Assembly (NCBI RefSeq): GCF_003612055.1
Contig: NZ_RAWB01000025.1
Location: 1 to 36,536, forward strand
Direction of reading: 5' to 3'
DNA from: Corallococcus llansteffanensis
GTDB lineage: Bacteria; Myxococcota; Myxococcia; Myxococcales; Myxococcaceae
DNA length: 36,536 nucleotides
Both the position numbers and the translations under genes were made by a program. A model generated the notes under the pieces. The model did no database searches, was not told where the DNA came from, and saw only the letters and a list, made by a program, of their open reading frames with translations. This document shows, one piece after another, positions 1-7,481 of this stretch (position 1 is the stretch's first letter; each line of letters begins with the position of its first letter).

Positions 1-80
1 GCGCTGGAGGACCCCCGGGGGTGGGATGCACCGGGGGGCGAAGCGCGGTAGAACGGAGCGGTCATCTGGAGGTCAAGGCC

Positions 81-305
81 ATGTCCGTGGATCCCTACCG
101 TCGTGTCGGCTCGTCCCGCCCCGTGGGGCGCGTGCTGGGCGGCCAGGACCGCTTCGAGAAGGAAGCGCTGGAAGGCCCCCCCGAGGGCCCCCTCGCGATG
201 GAGCGCCGCCAGCGCCAGTCCGGAGGGCCCCCGCCGGTGAACGGCGAGAGCCCCTTCGCCGCGAAGCTGCGCAAGCTGGGCGGGTCGGACCCCGAGGGCG
301 CCTAG
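81..305 (+). CDS. small hypothetical protein (74 aa)
   Basis: I do not recognise this protein. The ATG at 81 is preceded by a good ribosome-binding site (CTGGAGG, about 10 bases upstream), which favours it over the upstream in-frame start at 21. The 74-residue product is hydrophilic, rich in Gly, Pro and Arg, with no signal peptide, membrane segment or cysteine, and is probably largely disordered. It ends in the tetramer CTAG, which is also the stop of the convergent oxidoreductase gene, so the two coding regions overlap by a few bases. Such small proteins are common between larger myxobacterial genes. It could be a non-coding stretch, but the tidy RBS and shared stop argue for a real gene. 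Confidence 0.5.
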   Translation: MSVDPYRRVGSSRPVGRVLGGQDRFEKEALEGPPEGPLAMERRQRQSGGPPPVNGESPFAAKLRKLGGSDPEGA

Positions 306-1048
306 ACCTGCGCGGAGCCGCCGTCCACGAACAGCTCCGCGCCGTTGACGAAGCTGCTGTCATCGGTGGCGAGGAACACCGCCACCTTCGCCACCTCGTC
401 CGGCTCTCCCATGCGGCCCAGCGGGATGGTGGACGTCAGCTGCTGCTTGAGCTGCGCCGCCTGCTCCGTGGGCACGAGCCCCGTGAGTCCCGGCGTGTCG
501 ATGGGGCCCGGGCTGATGGCATTCACGCGGATGCGGCGCGCCTTCAGGTCCGACGCCCAGGTGCGCGCGAACGAGCGGTTGGCGGCCTTGGTGGCGGCGT
601 AGACGCTGAAGGCGGGCGTGCCGTCGGACCCCGCGATGGAGGACGTCAGGATGACCGCCCCGCCGTCCTTCAGCAGCGGCAGCGCCTTCTGCACCGTGAA
701 CAGCATGCCCTTCACGTTGACGTCGAAGGTCTGGTCGAAGTGCTCCTCGGTGATGGCGCCCAGCGGCGCGAACCCGCCGATGCCCGCGTTGGCGAACACC
801 ACGTCCAGGTGCCCCGCCTGCTCCTTCACCACCGCGTAGAGCCGGTCCAGGTCCGCCATCACCGACACGTCTCCCTGGACGCCCACCGCGCCGTGGCCAA
901 TCTCCTTCACCGCCCGGTCCACCTCCGCCTGCCGGCGCCCGGTGAGGAACACCTTCGCCCCCTCGGCCGCGAAGCGCTTCGCGGAGGCAAAGCCGATGCC
1001 CGTGGTCCCACCCGTGACGACCGCCACCTTCCCGTCGAGCCTGCCCAT
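302..1048 (-). CDS. SDR family NAD(P)-dependent oxidoreductase
   Basis: A classical short-chain dehydrogenase/reductase of 248 residues, the usual length for the family, predicted soluble and cytoplasmic. The Rossmann cofactor motif TGGTTGIG lies at residues 12-19, the structural NAG at 87-89, Asn111, and the catalytic Ser137, Tyr150 and Lys154 (YxxxK). Arg38-Arg39 after the second strand suggest NADP(H) preference (inference). The substrate cannot be read from the sequence. I start it at the ATG at 1046-1048 because AAGGAG lies about 8 bases upstream and the fold begins there; a start at 1093 would add 15 atypical residues and run through the operator palindrome. It is divergent from the adjacent TetR gene, an arrangement in which the regulator usually represses the enzyme gene until a ligand binds. 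Confidence 0.93.
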   Translation of the reverse strand: MGRLDGKVAVVTGGTTGIGFASAKRFAAEGAKVFLTGRRQAEVDRAVKEIGHGAVGVQGDVSVMADLDRLYAVVKEQAGHLDVVFANAGIGGFAPLGAITEEHFDQTFDVNVKGMLFTVQKALPLLKDGGAVILTSSIAGSDGTPAFSVYAATKAANRSFARTWASDLKARRIRVNAISPGPIDTPGLTGLVPTEQAAQLKQQLTSTIPLGRMGEPDEVAKVAVFLATDDSSFVNGAELFVDGGSAQV

Positions 1049-1074
1049 GGTCCTGCTCCTTCTCGGTGAATCGT

Positions 1075-1119
1075 TATGGACTTGATGGTCCATATCTAAG
1101 AATGGTGGACCGCGCGGTC
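1075..1119. promoter_or_regulatory. candidate TetR operators between SDR and TetR genes
   Basis: The 92-base divergent spacer holds two dyads. The first is a perfect 7-bp inverted repeat, TATGGAC (1075-1081) and GTCCATA (1088-1094), with a 6-base spacer. The second is the perfect 12-bp palindrome GACCGCGCGGTC at 1108-1119. Both share the half-site GGAC(C). The AT-rich run after it (ataacttttaatttcc, about 1121-1136) is unusual for this genome and leads into the regulator start. Binding by the adjacent TetR protein is inference. Confidence 0.6.
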
Positions 1120-1140
1120 AATAACTTTTAATTTCCTGTC

Positions 1141-1746
1141 ATGGCTCGGCCACGGACATTCGATGAGGCCCAGGTGCTGCGCGCGGTGCGCGACCAGTTC
1201 TGGAACAAGGGTTATGCGGCGACCTCCATGGATGACCTGATGAAGGTCACGGGGCTGGGCAAGGGCAGCCTCTACGGGGCCTTTGGCGACAAGCATCAGC
1301 TCTTCCTGCGCATCTTCGACACGTACTGTGTGAACTCGGTGGAGTCGGTGCGGCAGGCGCTGGAGGGCCCGGACGCCGGAGCCCTGGAGCGGCTGCGGCG
1401 GTACCTGCTGGGGGCCGCCACCGCGTCCGCAGGCCCGAGCCGCCGGGGCTGCCTGGTGGCGCGGGGCACCGCGGAGCTGTCAGGCCAGGGAGCGACCGAC
1501 GTGACGGACCGGGCGCTGACGGCGTTCCAGGGCATCGAGGCGCACTTCGCCCGGTGCCTGGAGCAGGCCCAGCGTCACGGAGACGTGGCGGCCGGCGCGG
1601 ACCCCCGGAAGCTGGCCGCGATGCTGCTCGCGGTGTTCCGGGGGCTGGAGGCCCTGGGCCGCGCGGGGATGGACGAGGCCTCGCTGCGCGGCATGGTGGA
1701 GACAGCGCTGGAGGGCCTGCCCGTCAGCGCGCGTCGTCGGCGGTGA
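1141..1746 (+). CDS. TetR/AcrR family transcriptional regulator
   Basis: A 201-residue one-component repressor of normal TetR length. The N-terminal DNA-binding domain is clear: residues 1-60 with the helix-turn-helix at about 29-48 (MDDLMKVTGLGKGSLYGAFG) followed by the conserved D-K-hydrophobic start of helix 4. The C-terminal part (about 80-195) is the variable, all-helical ligand-binding and dimer domain, rich in Ala, Leu and Arg. The start at 1141 matches the family N-terminus (MARPRTFDEA). It is transcribed away from the SDR gene, with two palindromes in between, so autoregulation and control of the SDR gene are the likely roles. The inducer is unknown. It ends 17 bases before the convergent caspase-partner gene. 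Confidence 0.92.
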   Translation: MARPRTFDEAQVLRAVRDQFWNKGYAATSMDDLMKVTGLGKGSLYGAFGDKHQLFLRIFDTYCVNSVESVRQALEGPDAGALERLRRYLLGAATASAGPSRRGCLVARGTAELSGQGATDVTDRALTAFQGIEAHFARCLEQAQRHGDVAAGADPRKLAAMLLAVFRGLEALGRAGMDEASLRGMVETALEGLPVSARRRR

Positions 1747-1762
1747 AGGGATGCGGTCCTCC

Positions 1763-2845
1763 CTAACCGAAAGGGTTCGGGCCTGCGTCGCGCGAAGGGC
1801 TGTCCGTGTCGACGTCCAGCAGACTGAAGTCATCGGAGCGGACACGGGCGGGCGCGCCGTTCACGGACCGCGTCTCGAAAGGATTCCCCTGCTCCAGCTC
1901 GGTGAGGCGGCTCAGGAGGTCTCCCAGGATGGCTCCCTTGAGCTTCTTCCGGTGCGCTGGCGTCAGCTCGCGGGTGGCGTCGAGCGCCTGGAGGAACTCA
2001 GGCCAGAGCATATTCAACTCCTTCCGCTTCTCCGGGGGGCTGGAGGGACCTCCCATGATCTTGGCGGACTTCGCTTCGAAGTCGCTGAAGGCGGGCAGGG
2101 TCCCCCAGTCATCGCGCTCGGTGCGGCGCTCGATGGCGAGAATCATGTAGTCATGCTGCGTGTAGGGCGTGGCGATGATGGGATCCGCGCCCACCGAGAG
2201 CCGCCCCTTGTCCAACCACAGCTCTGACTCCCGCACCGTGTCGCGGGGGGCGGCAAGGCCCACGTAGACGCCGGTGGTCAGGGCCGTCTCTCCGGAGAAG
2301 GTGTCCCGGATGCCAAGCTGGAGCTGGCACTTGTCGAGCTTGAAGATGCTCTCCACGCCGGTCTTCACCACGAGCGCGAGCTGGGGAGCCGGCCCCAGCG
2401 CCAGCCCCGCGAGCTTCGCGACCTCCGTCACGGTCTGGATGAGCGCCTTGGCGGCCTCCTCCGCGGGCACCGAGTAGAGGCCCACGACCAGGGAGAGGTC
2501 GCCGCCGTCGTAGGGGATGGGACCCGCGAGCCGCTGGTTGAGGTTGATGATGCGCTCGAGGTGGCTGTCGGAGAGGTCCTTGAGCTGCCCGGGGCCGGCG
2601 AGCGTGTTCTCCTCGCGCGTGCCGTGCCGCACGAAGCCATGGAGGACGGGGTAGTAGCTGCGCCAGAGCTTGCGTGCGAAGCGCAGCGACATCTCCCGCA
2701 TGCGGAGCACGACGTAGTCCTCGCGGGGCCGGATGGGTTCGGCCCGGTAGCCCTTCTCAAGAACGTGGTCGTCCGCCAGACGGAACCAGCACAGCGGTCG
2801 TGGAGGGGCTGCGAACAGGGAGACGACGGCTTCGGTGAGCGACAT
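1763..2845 (-). CDS. unrecognised caspase-partner protein (360 aa)
   Basis: I cannot assign this protein to a named family. It is the second gene of a two-gene unit: its ATG follows the stop of the caspase-like protease by 9 bases, and its RBS (AAGGAG) overlaps that stop, so the two are almost certainly co-translated. Residues 110-247 look like an alternating beta-rich core (GGDLSLVVGLYSVP at 114-127, a Leu-Gln-Leu strand near 174, HDYMILAIE at 231-239, then a charged RTERDDW). A hydrophobic helix-forming stretch sits at about 130-165. The C-terminus (290-360) is helical then acidic and Ser/Asp/Pro-rich, likely flexible. There is no signal peptide or clear membrane anchor. It may be a substrate, regulator or sensor for the protease; that is inference from adjacency. 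Confidence 0.8.
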   Translation of the reverse strand: MSLTEAVVSLFAAPPRPLCWFRLADDHVLEKGYRAEPIRPREDYVVLRMREMSLRFARKLWRSYYPVLHGFVRHGTREENTLAGPGQLKDLSDSHLERIINLNQRLAGPIPYDGGDLSLVVGLYSVPAEEAAKALIQTVTEVAKLAGLALGPAPQLALVVKTGVESIFKLDKCQLQLGIRDTFSGETALTTGVYVGLAAPRDTVRESELWLDKGRLSVGADPIIATPYTQHDYMILAIERRTERDDWGTLPAFSDFEAKSAKIMGGPSSPPEKRKELNMLWPEFLQALDATRELTPAHRKKLKGAILGDLLSRLTELEQGNPFETRSVNGAPARVRSDDFSLLDVDTDSPSRDAGPNPFG

Positions 2846-2854
2846 GGGGCTCCT

Positions 2855-5242
2855 TCAAATCCAGAAGCAGGTCCAGGGCTGGTGAGGCTGGATCCGTCTC
2901 AAGAGGTGTTCGTACTTCCCGACCAGGGGCCAGGTGTCCGAGCCCAGCCGGACAAGCTCTCGCAGGCTGTCCGCCAGGACGGGAATGGCTGGAGAATGCG
3001 AGCCCTCCCAGGAAGCGCCGTCGAAATGCCCGCTGTCCAATGACTGGATGAGCCGCACGTCCGGGAGGTCACCAAAATAGGTCTGGAGGTTCCGCGCCGC
3101 TGCGTGCTGCTGGTCCTGCCATGCAGGGTCATTGCTGGCACGCCGGTGCTCCGCGAGGTACGCCATGCATCCCAGGAGCGGATCCACCCACTTCGCATCC
3201 AGCAACTCGCGAAGGTGGTCGTTGCACCGTCCCGTGTCCAGCAGCTCGCCCGAGGCGTAGAGCTGCTGCCCCAGCTGGAGCGCGCGCACCAACCGCGGAT
3301 AGGGAAGGTCGAGGACCGGCTCCTGATAGGTCACGTCCGGAATCCGGAGCAGGTTCTGGCTCAGGTCGAACGTGCCATCGGGCCGAAGGGTGAGGCTGAT
3401 GACCGTGAGGCGTTGAGGCTGGCCGGCACAGGCCACCTGCAAGGTGCCCAGGGCTCCCGCATGAATTTGGATGCTAAAGCTGGACGTTCCTCGCGCAAGC
3501 AACATCCCGATGCGGTCGAATCCGGTCCCGGGCGCACCAGGCGAACCCATCAGGGTGTTGGGGCCGGGAAGAAGCTTCAGCTTGAGGCCAGATCCGTTCG
3601 CATGGCCCTCGAATCCATCGCACGGCAGGACCCGGATACGGCGAAGGAGCATGCTGGGATCCCGCTTCCAGTCTCCATCCAGCGCGACCATCACCGCGAA
3701 AGGGGACTGTCCCCGATGCGCAAGGGCCCAGGAGTTGATGAGCTCTGGCTTGCGACGCAAGAAGGTGTTGTTCCGGTCGAATGACTTCAGGGCGATCAGC
3801 GGGAGCAGGGTGGGCAGGACCGCGGCCTGCATGGGCCCCACGATTTCTGATGGCATCACCCTGTCACCCATGGGCGGAATGGCTTCGCGCACGAGTGGTG
3901 AGTGGAGCGCATCGGGATGGAGGTCCACCCGCTGGTGGGCCAGGATGTAGATGTCCCGGGTGCCGAAGACCTCCAGGCCCAGCCGAAACGTGACGCGGTA
4001 GGGGCCGCAGGGCAGGGACGCTTCCAGCCGTTCGCGCGCCTCCTGGACGAGGTAGGGCGGTTCGAGCCCTACCACGCGAATCATGGCGGTCGGCTCCTCG
4101 GTCCACGCGCTGAGCGTGCCTGTTCCCGGTGCGGCCGCCAGCGCCTGTGCGATCCGCTCCACGGGCTCGCCCGCCGTGTTCTGGGAGGACTGTGGGGCGC
4201 CCGCGGAGCCGGTGATGCGAACCGTCAGCTCCCGCGTGCTCCGGACATCCACGGTCGTGCGGGTCGGCTCGGGGGTTCCGTGGGCCGAATCGACCCGGAT
4301 GGAATAGCGATGCGGCTTGAGGAGCAGGGTGTCGTGGTTGCCGCGCGGCGGCAGGCACATCTCCTTCAGGGGCATCCGCCGGAGCGCGACTTCAATCTTC
4401 GTCTGTGCCGCTGCTTGGTCCGGTTCGATGTGGATGGTCAGGGGTGCGTCGGGGACGGCCTCGATGATGCGCAAGGGGCGCGGCAGGGGGCCCCGGAAGG
4501 CCACTTCCGGCGCGTTGTACTTGCGCGACCACAGCGGCTCTTCCTGGAGGGCGTGGAGCACCCGGGCCAGGACGTGGGCGTGCAGGGACTGGAAGGTGAC
4601 GACGAACTGGTCCTCGTCCGCGTCGAAGTCCGTGGCCACGCCTTCACCCCGAAGGGCTTCCAGCAGGTGCGTGGTCATCACGCCGTGGCCTCCCCGGCGG
4701 CCCCTGGCCTTTCCCAGCGGGCTTACCGCGAAGAGGGTGGCCTGGGTGCGCGCGGCGCCTGGCGCGACCCCTGAGAAACCCATGGCACTGACTTCCGGCT
4801 GGATTTCGTAGTCCAGATCGCGGCAGGCATCGATGAAGTAGAACTGCTCCTGGGGACCGGCCAGCTGGAGCTTGTCGCGGAGTTCGTCCAGGTCGAGCAG
4901 CTTGCGGCCATCCTCGATGCCGCGCGCATCCGAGGCCACCAGCGCCGTCCGTGTCTGGGTCCGGGAGGCGTTGGAGAACGCGAGCAGTCCATGCCCGGCG
5001 AAGAAGAAATAGAAGCGATCGAGGGTCGCCCCATGGCGGTAGACGTGGTCGAGGGCCTCGAGCAACTGCTCCATGGTGGCCCCCGTCCCCGGCGCCGTGA
5101 GCAGGGTGATGTCGGCGGGGGCCACCAATCCCAGTGTCGCCAGGGCTCTTGCGAAGGCTTGTGCGTCGTTGACCGCGCTGGTCAAGGGTTGGAAACGGTA
5201 GTCGTCAATTCCCACGACGAGTGCACGCGTCTTCAAGTCCAA
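2855..5242 (-). CDS. caspase-like cysteine protease (peptidase C14) with long C-terminal region
   Basis: The N-terminal about 250 residues form a caspase/metacaspase-type domain: first strand RALVVGIDDY, catalytic His84 in FFFAGHG, and catalytic Cys140 in FYFIDACRD. After it come regions that look like beta-sandwich modules (about 258-350 and 375-450), and a C-terminal domain (about 480-795) with helical segments and the phrase FGDLPDVRLIQSL. There is no signal peptide, so it should act in the cytoplasm. C14 proteases in bacteria are known as effectors in immunity and regulated cell death and also in development; which applies here is not visible. The start is uncertain: both candidates are TTG codons, at 5240-5242 and 5234-5236. 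The SD-like GGGGGA (5243-5248) has proper spacing only for the second. The gene leads a two-gene unit. Confidence 0.88.
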   Translation of the reverse strand: MDLKTRALVVGIDDYRFQPLTSAVNDAQAFARALATLGLVAPADITLLTAPGTGATMEQLLEALDHVYRHGATLDRFYFFFAGHGLLAFSNASRTQTRTALVASDARGIEDGRKLLDLDELRDKLQLAGPQEQFYFIDACRDLDYEIQPEVSAMGFSGVAPGAARTQATLFAVSPLGKARGRRGGHGVMTTHLLEALRGEGVATDFDADEDQFVVTFQSLHAHVLARVLHALQEEPLWSRKYNAPEVAFRGPLPRPLRIIEAVPDAPLTIHIEPDQAAAQTKIEVALRRMPLKEMCLPPRGNHDTLLLKPHRYSIRVDSAHGTPEPTRTTVDVRSTRELTVRITGSAGAPQSSQNTAGEPVERIAQALAAAPGTGTLSAWTEEPTAMIRVVGLEPPYLVQEARERLEASLPCGPYRVTFRLGLEVFGTRDIYILAHQRVDLHPDALHSPLVREAIPPMGDRVMPSEIVGPMQAAVLPTLLPLIALKSFDRNNTFLRRKPELINSWALAHRGQSPFAVMVALDGDWKRDPSMLLRRIRVLPCDGFEGHANGSGLKLKLLPGPNTLMGSPGAPGTGFDRIGMLLARGTSSFSIQIHAGALGTLQVACAGQPQRLTVISLTLRPDGTFDLSQNLLRIPDVTYQEPVLDLPYPRLVRALQLGQQLYASGELLDTGRCNDHLRELLDAKWVDPLLGCMAYLAEHRRASNDPAWQDQQHAAARNLQTYFGDLPDVRLIQSLDSGHFDGASWEGSHSPAIPVLADSLRELVRLGSDTWPLVGKYEHLLRRIQPHQPWTCFWI

Positions 5243-5250
5243 TCCCCCAT

Positions 5251-5269
5251 CCAGGGTCGTGTGCCCTGG
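5251..5269. promoter_or_regulatory. inverted repeat just upstream of the caspase gene
   Basis: A perfect 6-bp inverted repeat, CCAGGG (5251-5256) and CCCTGG (5264-5269), with a 7-base spacer lies 9 bases before the first possible start of the caspase gene. Its place suggests an operator or a 5'-leader hairpin. No cognate regulator is adjacent. Arms this short arise by chance in GC-rich DNA, so the support is modest. Confidence 0.3.
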
Positions 5270-5391
5270 TTCTAATCGAGCCGGGCGGCGAGGGGTATGG
5301 GGGGCTTCCCCCTTCCCGCGACACGCCGCTTCGGGCTAGGCACGAGGCCTGACCGGAATCCACGCGGTCACTCACCGGGACGGGGACACGC

Positions 5392-5955
5392 ATGCGGAAG
5401 GCACACGCGGTGGCGGCATCCATGGCGGCGCTGCTGCTGGGACAGACGGGCTGTTATCGGACCAGCATCGTCACGAACCTGAGGCCCGAAGAGGGCAAGC
5501 CCCACCACGACCGGCAATGGTTCACGGCGGCGGGGCTGCTTCCCGTGTCGAAGGCGCCGGGGAGCGAGTGCACGAACGGCGTGGCCTGGGCGCAGAGCCG
5601 GGTGCTCCCCACGGACTTCCTCATCGAGGCGGGCCTGGCGGTCGCGGGCTCCCTGATTGGCGCGGCGGCGTGCTCCGGCTCCGGCACGACGGACGAGGAG
5701 CGGGGCAACTGCGCGGCGGTGGGCGCGCTGATCCCCACGCTCCTCATCGGTTCGCGCTCGGTGTCCTATGCCTGCGCCGCGGGCGACCAGAGCGGGGTCC
5801 TGCTGCCGGGCACGGGCTCGCGTCAGGAATTGCCGGCCCGTGTGCCCGACGACGCCAGCGCCCCGGGCGAAGACAGCGCCCCGCCGCCCGGGACTCCGAC
5901 CCCACCGCCGCTCCCGCCGTCCGGCTCCGTGCCGGAGACGAACCCCGGCCTCTGA
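5392..5955 (+). CDS. outer-surface lipoprotein, possibly Bor/Iss-like
   Basis: A 187-residue predicted lipoprotein. Residues 1-20 are a signal peptide with a lipobox ending QTGC, so Cys21 would be lipidated and the protein anchored in the envelope. The middle region has a HH..WF..GL spacing near residues 38-49, a Cys soon after, and a hydrophobic Gly/Ala-rich stretch (about 83-96) that could touch the membrane. This order resembles the Bor/Iss lipoprotein family (serum resistance in enterobacteria), but the similarity is by eye and weak. The last about 45 residues are Pro/Ser/Gly-rich and probably disordered. It is divergent from the caspase gene, sharing a 150-base spacer, and convergent with rsgA. 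No operon partner is visible. Confidence 0.7.
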   Translation: MRKAHAVAASMAALLLGQTGCYRTSIVTNLRPEEGKPHHDRQWFTAAGLLPVSKAPGSECTNGVAWAQSRVLPTDFLIEAGLAVAGSLIGAAACSGSGTTDEERGNCAAVGALIPTLLIGSRSVSYACAAGDQSGVLLPGTGSRQELPARVPDDASAPGEDSAPPPGTPTPPPLPPSGSVPETNPGL

Positions 5956-6015
5956 AGCAACCCCGGGACGCGGCGCGGAACACGCAGGTCCGCGCCACGC
6001 CCGGAGGATGTCTGT

Positions 6016-7122
6016 CTATTCGCCGCGCCGCTTGGTGCGCGTGCGCTGCCAGCCCGCGTTCGTCTGGGCGCGCTCGGCGCGTTTGTGCGCGCGCTGCGCG
6101 GCCGCGTCCGTCTGACGGGCGCTGAAGGACTGCTCGCGCAGGAGCTTCTCGAAGTTGGCGCGCCGCTCCTCGGGGAGCGTGCCCGCCTGGACCGCCGCCA
6201 CCACCGCGCACCCCGGTTCGTTCCGGTGCCCGCAGTCATTGAAGCGGCAGCCTTCGGCCAGCGTGAAGACATCCGCGAAGGCCTGGGCCAGGGACACCTT
6301 CTCGTCCTCGCCCCACAGCCCCAGCTCGCGCATGCCGGGCCCGTCGATGATGAGCCCGCCCTGGTCCAGCACGAACAGCTCGCGGTGCGTGGTGGTGTGC
6401 CGGCCTTTGTCGTCCTCCTCACGGACGGGCTGGGTGACGAGCCGCGCGGCGTCCAGCAGCCGGTTGGCGAGCGTGGACTTGCCCACGCCCGACGAGCCCA
6501 GCAGCACGCCGGTCTTCCCGGCCGGAAGCCGCGAGCGCACCTCCTCGATGCCCAGGCCCGCTTTCGCGCTCACCGCGAGCACGTCCACGCCGGGCGCCAG
6601 GGCCTGCACTTCCAGGACGCGCGCGGCCGCGTCCTCGGCGAGGTCCGCCTTGCTCAGGATGACGACGGGCGTGGCGCCGCTGTTCCAGGCCAGGGTGAGC
6701 GCCCGTTCGATGCGGCGCGGGTTGAAGTTGCCGTCCAACCCCACCACGAGGAACACCACGTCCACGTTGGCGGCGATGAGCTGCCCGTCGTGCTCGCTGC
6801 CCGCCTCGCGTCGCTTGAGGACGCTGCGGCGGGACAGCACGACCTGCATCAGGGCCTCGCCGTCACCAGAGGACGGCGGCTGCAGCAGGACCCAGTCGCC
6901 AATGGTGGGCAGCGACTCGGCGCTCTCGGCCTGATGCAGGAGGCGTCCGGCGGCACGGGCGAGGAACGCCCGGTCGGCCGTCTGGACGGTGAGCAGTCCC
7001 CGGTGCTGGCGCACGACGCGCCCGGGAACGAGGGAGGAGGCGGAGGAGGACTGTGAAGCGGACTGCGAAGCGGACATCGCGAGGTCGAAATCGGGACCCC
7101 AGCCGAGGGTTTCAAGAGACAC
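6016..7122 (-). CDS. rsgA: ribosome small-subunit-dependent GTPase RsgA
   Basis: RsgA (YjeQ) is a circularly permuted GTPase that helps the late assembly of the 30S ribosomal subunit; its GTPase is stimulated by that subunit. All family marks are present in the permuted order: N-terminal OB-fold (about 32-105), G4 SKAD (157-160), G5 SAK (185-187), G1/Walker A GSSGVGKST (209-217), G3 DGPG (260-263), and the C-terminal zinc-binding set Cys292, Cys297, His299, Cys305. The length of 368 is a little above the norm because of a Ser/Gln-rich N-terminal leader (about 16-30) and a basic Arg/Lys tail. The start is a GTG at 7120-7122 with CGGAG upstream; the ATG for residue 16 is an alternative. It is a lone gene convergent with the upstream lipoprotein gene. 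Confidence 0.95.
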   Translation of the reverse strand: MSLETLGWGPDFDLAMSASQSASQSSSASSLVPGRVVRQHRGLLTVQTADRAFLARAAGRLLHQAESAESLPTIGDWVLLQPPSSGDGEALMQVVLSRRSVLKRREAGSEHDGQLIAANVDVVFLVVGLDGNFNPRRIERALTLAWNSGATPVVILSKADLAEDAAARVLEVQALAPGVDVLAVSAKAGLGIEEVRSRLPAGKTGVLLGSSGVGKSTLANRLLDAARLVTQPVREEDDKGRHTTTHRELFVLDQGGLIIDGPGMRELGLWGEDEKVSLAQAFADVFTLAEGCRFNDCGHRNEPGCAVVAAVQAGTLPEERRANFEKLLREQSFSARQTDAAAQRAHKRAERAQTNAGWQRTRTKRRGE

Positions 7123-7481
7123 GGAAGGAACTCCGGGCAGAGCGGTGCCTGGGCGCGCCGGAGGAAGCCGGGACGCCTGGCGGGAACGGGGCTCGCGCTG
7201 CGACGGAGGGTGTTTCGGACCGGCTCAGCTGGCGAGCGCCCACGGAACGCAAGGGGCAGGGACCGCGTCGGCGACAAGGGGCAGGTTCATGGGGAAGCCT
7301 CCTGGAAGTGCGCGGAGCCGGCGGCCATCGCCGGACCGGGCGGGACCCTACCAAGTCGCCTCGCCTCTTGGCGACCCCCTCGGCAACGCGGTGCGCTTTC
7401 CCGCTTGCACCTCACGCGACGTGAGGTTGTACCCCGCTCATCCAGTCACTTGGGGAACACGTGGCTGGAAAGGGGTGAGGC
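7123..7481. other. divergent intergenic region between rsgA and the MerR gene
   Basis: About 360 bases without a convincing gene. Reading frames here lack ribosome-binding sites and typical codon use. It must hold the promoter of rsgA on the minus strand, which I cannot pinpoint, and the MerR-type promoter at 7405-7435 on the plus strand. A short inverted repeat (GTCGCC at 7355-7360, GGCGAC at 7370-7375) is the only other structure seen. Confidence 0.6.
7405..7435 (+). promoter_or_regulatory. MerR-type promoter/operator of the TipA-like regulator
   Basis: A perfect 8-bp inverted repeat, ACCTCACG (7409-7416) and CGTGAGGT (7420-7427) around CGA, sits between a -35 TTGCAC (7405-7410) and a weak -10 TACCCC (7430-7435). 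The 19-base spacing is the elongated spacer typical of promoters that MerR regulators activate by twisting the DNA. The motif resembles known MerR/TipA-type operators. It lies about 50 bases before the start of the regulator gene, indicating autoregulation. Confidence 0.82.

Noticed and set aside
1-80. Possible 3' end of a preceding gene at the left edge
   Set aside because: The first 80 bases are GC-rich with several open frames and no recognisable protein end; I cannot support a gene there.
1763-2845. Caspase partner as a bacterial gasdermin
   Set aside because: It lacks the short length, the lipidated N-terminal Cys and an evident short C-terminal inhibitory peptide of known bacterial gasdermins. 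The idea rests only on adjacency, so it was not used as the call.
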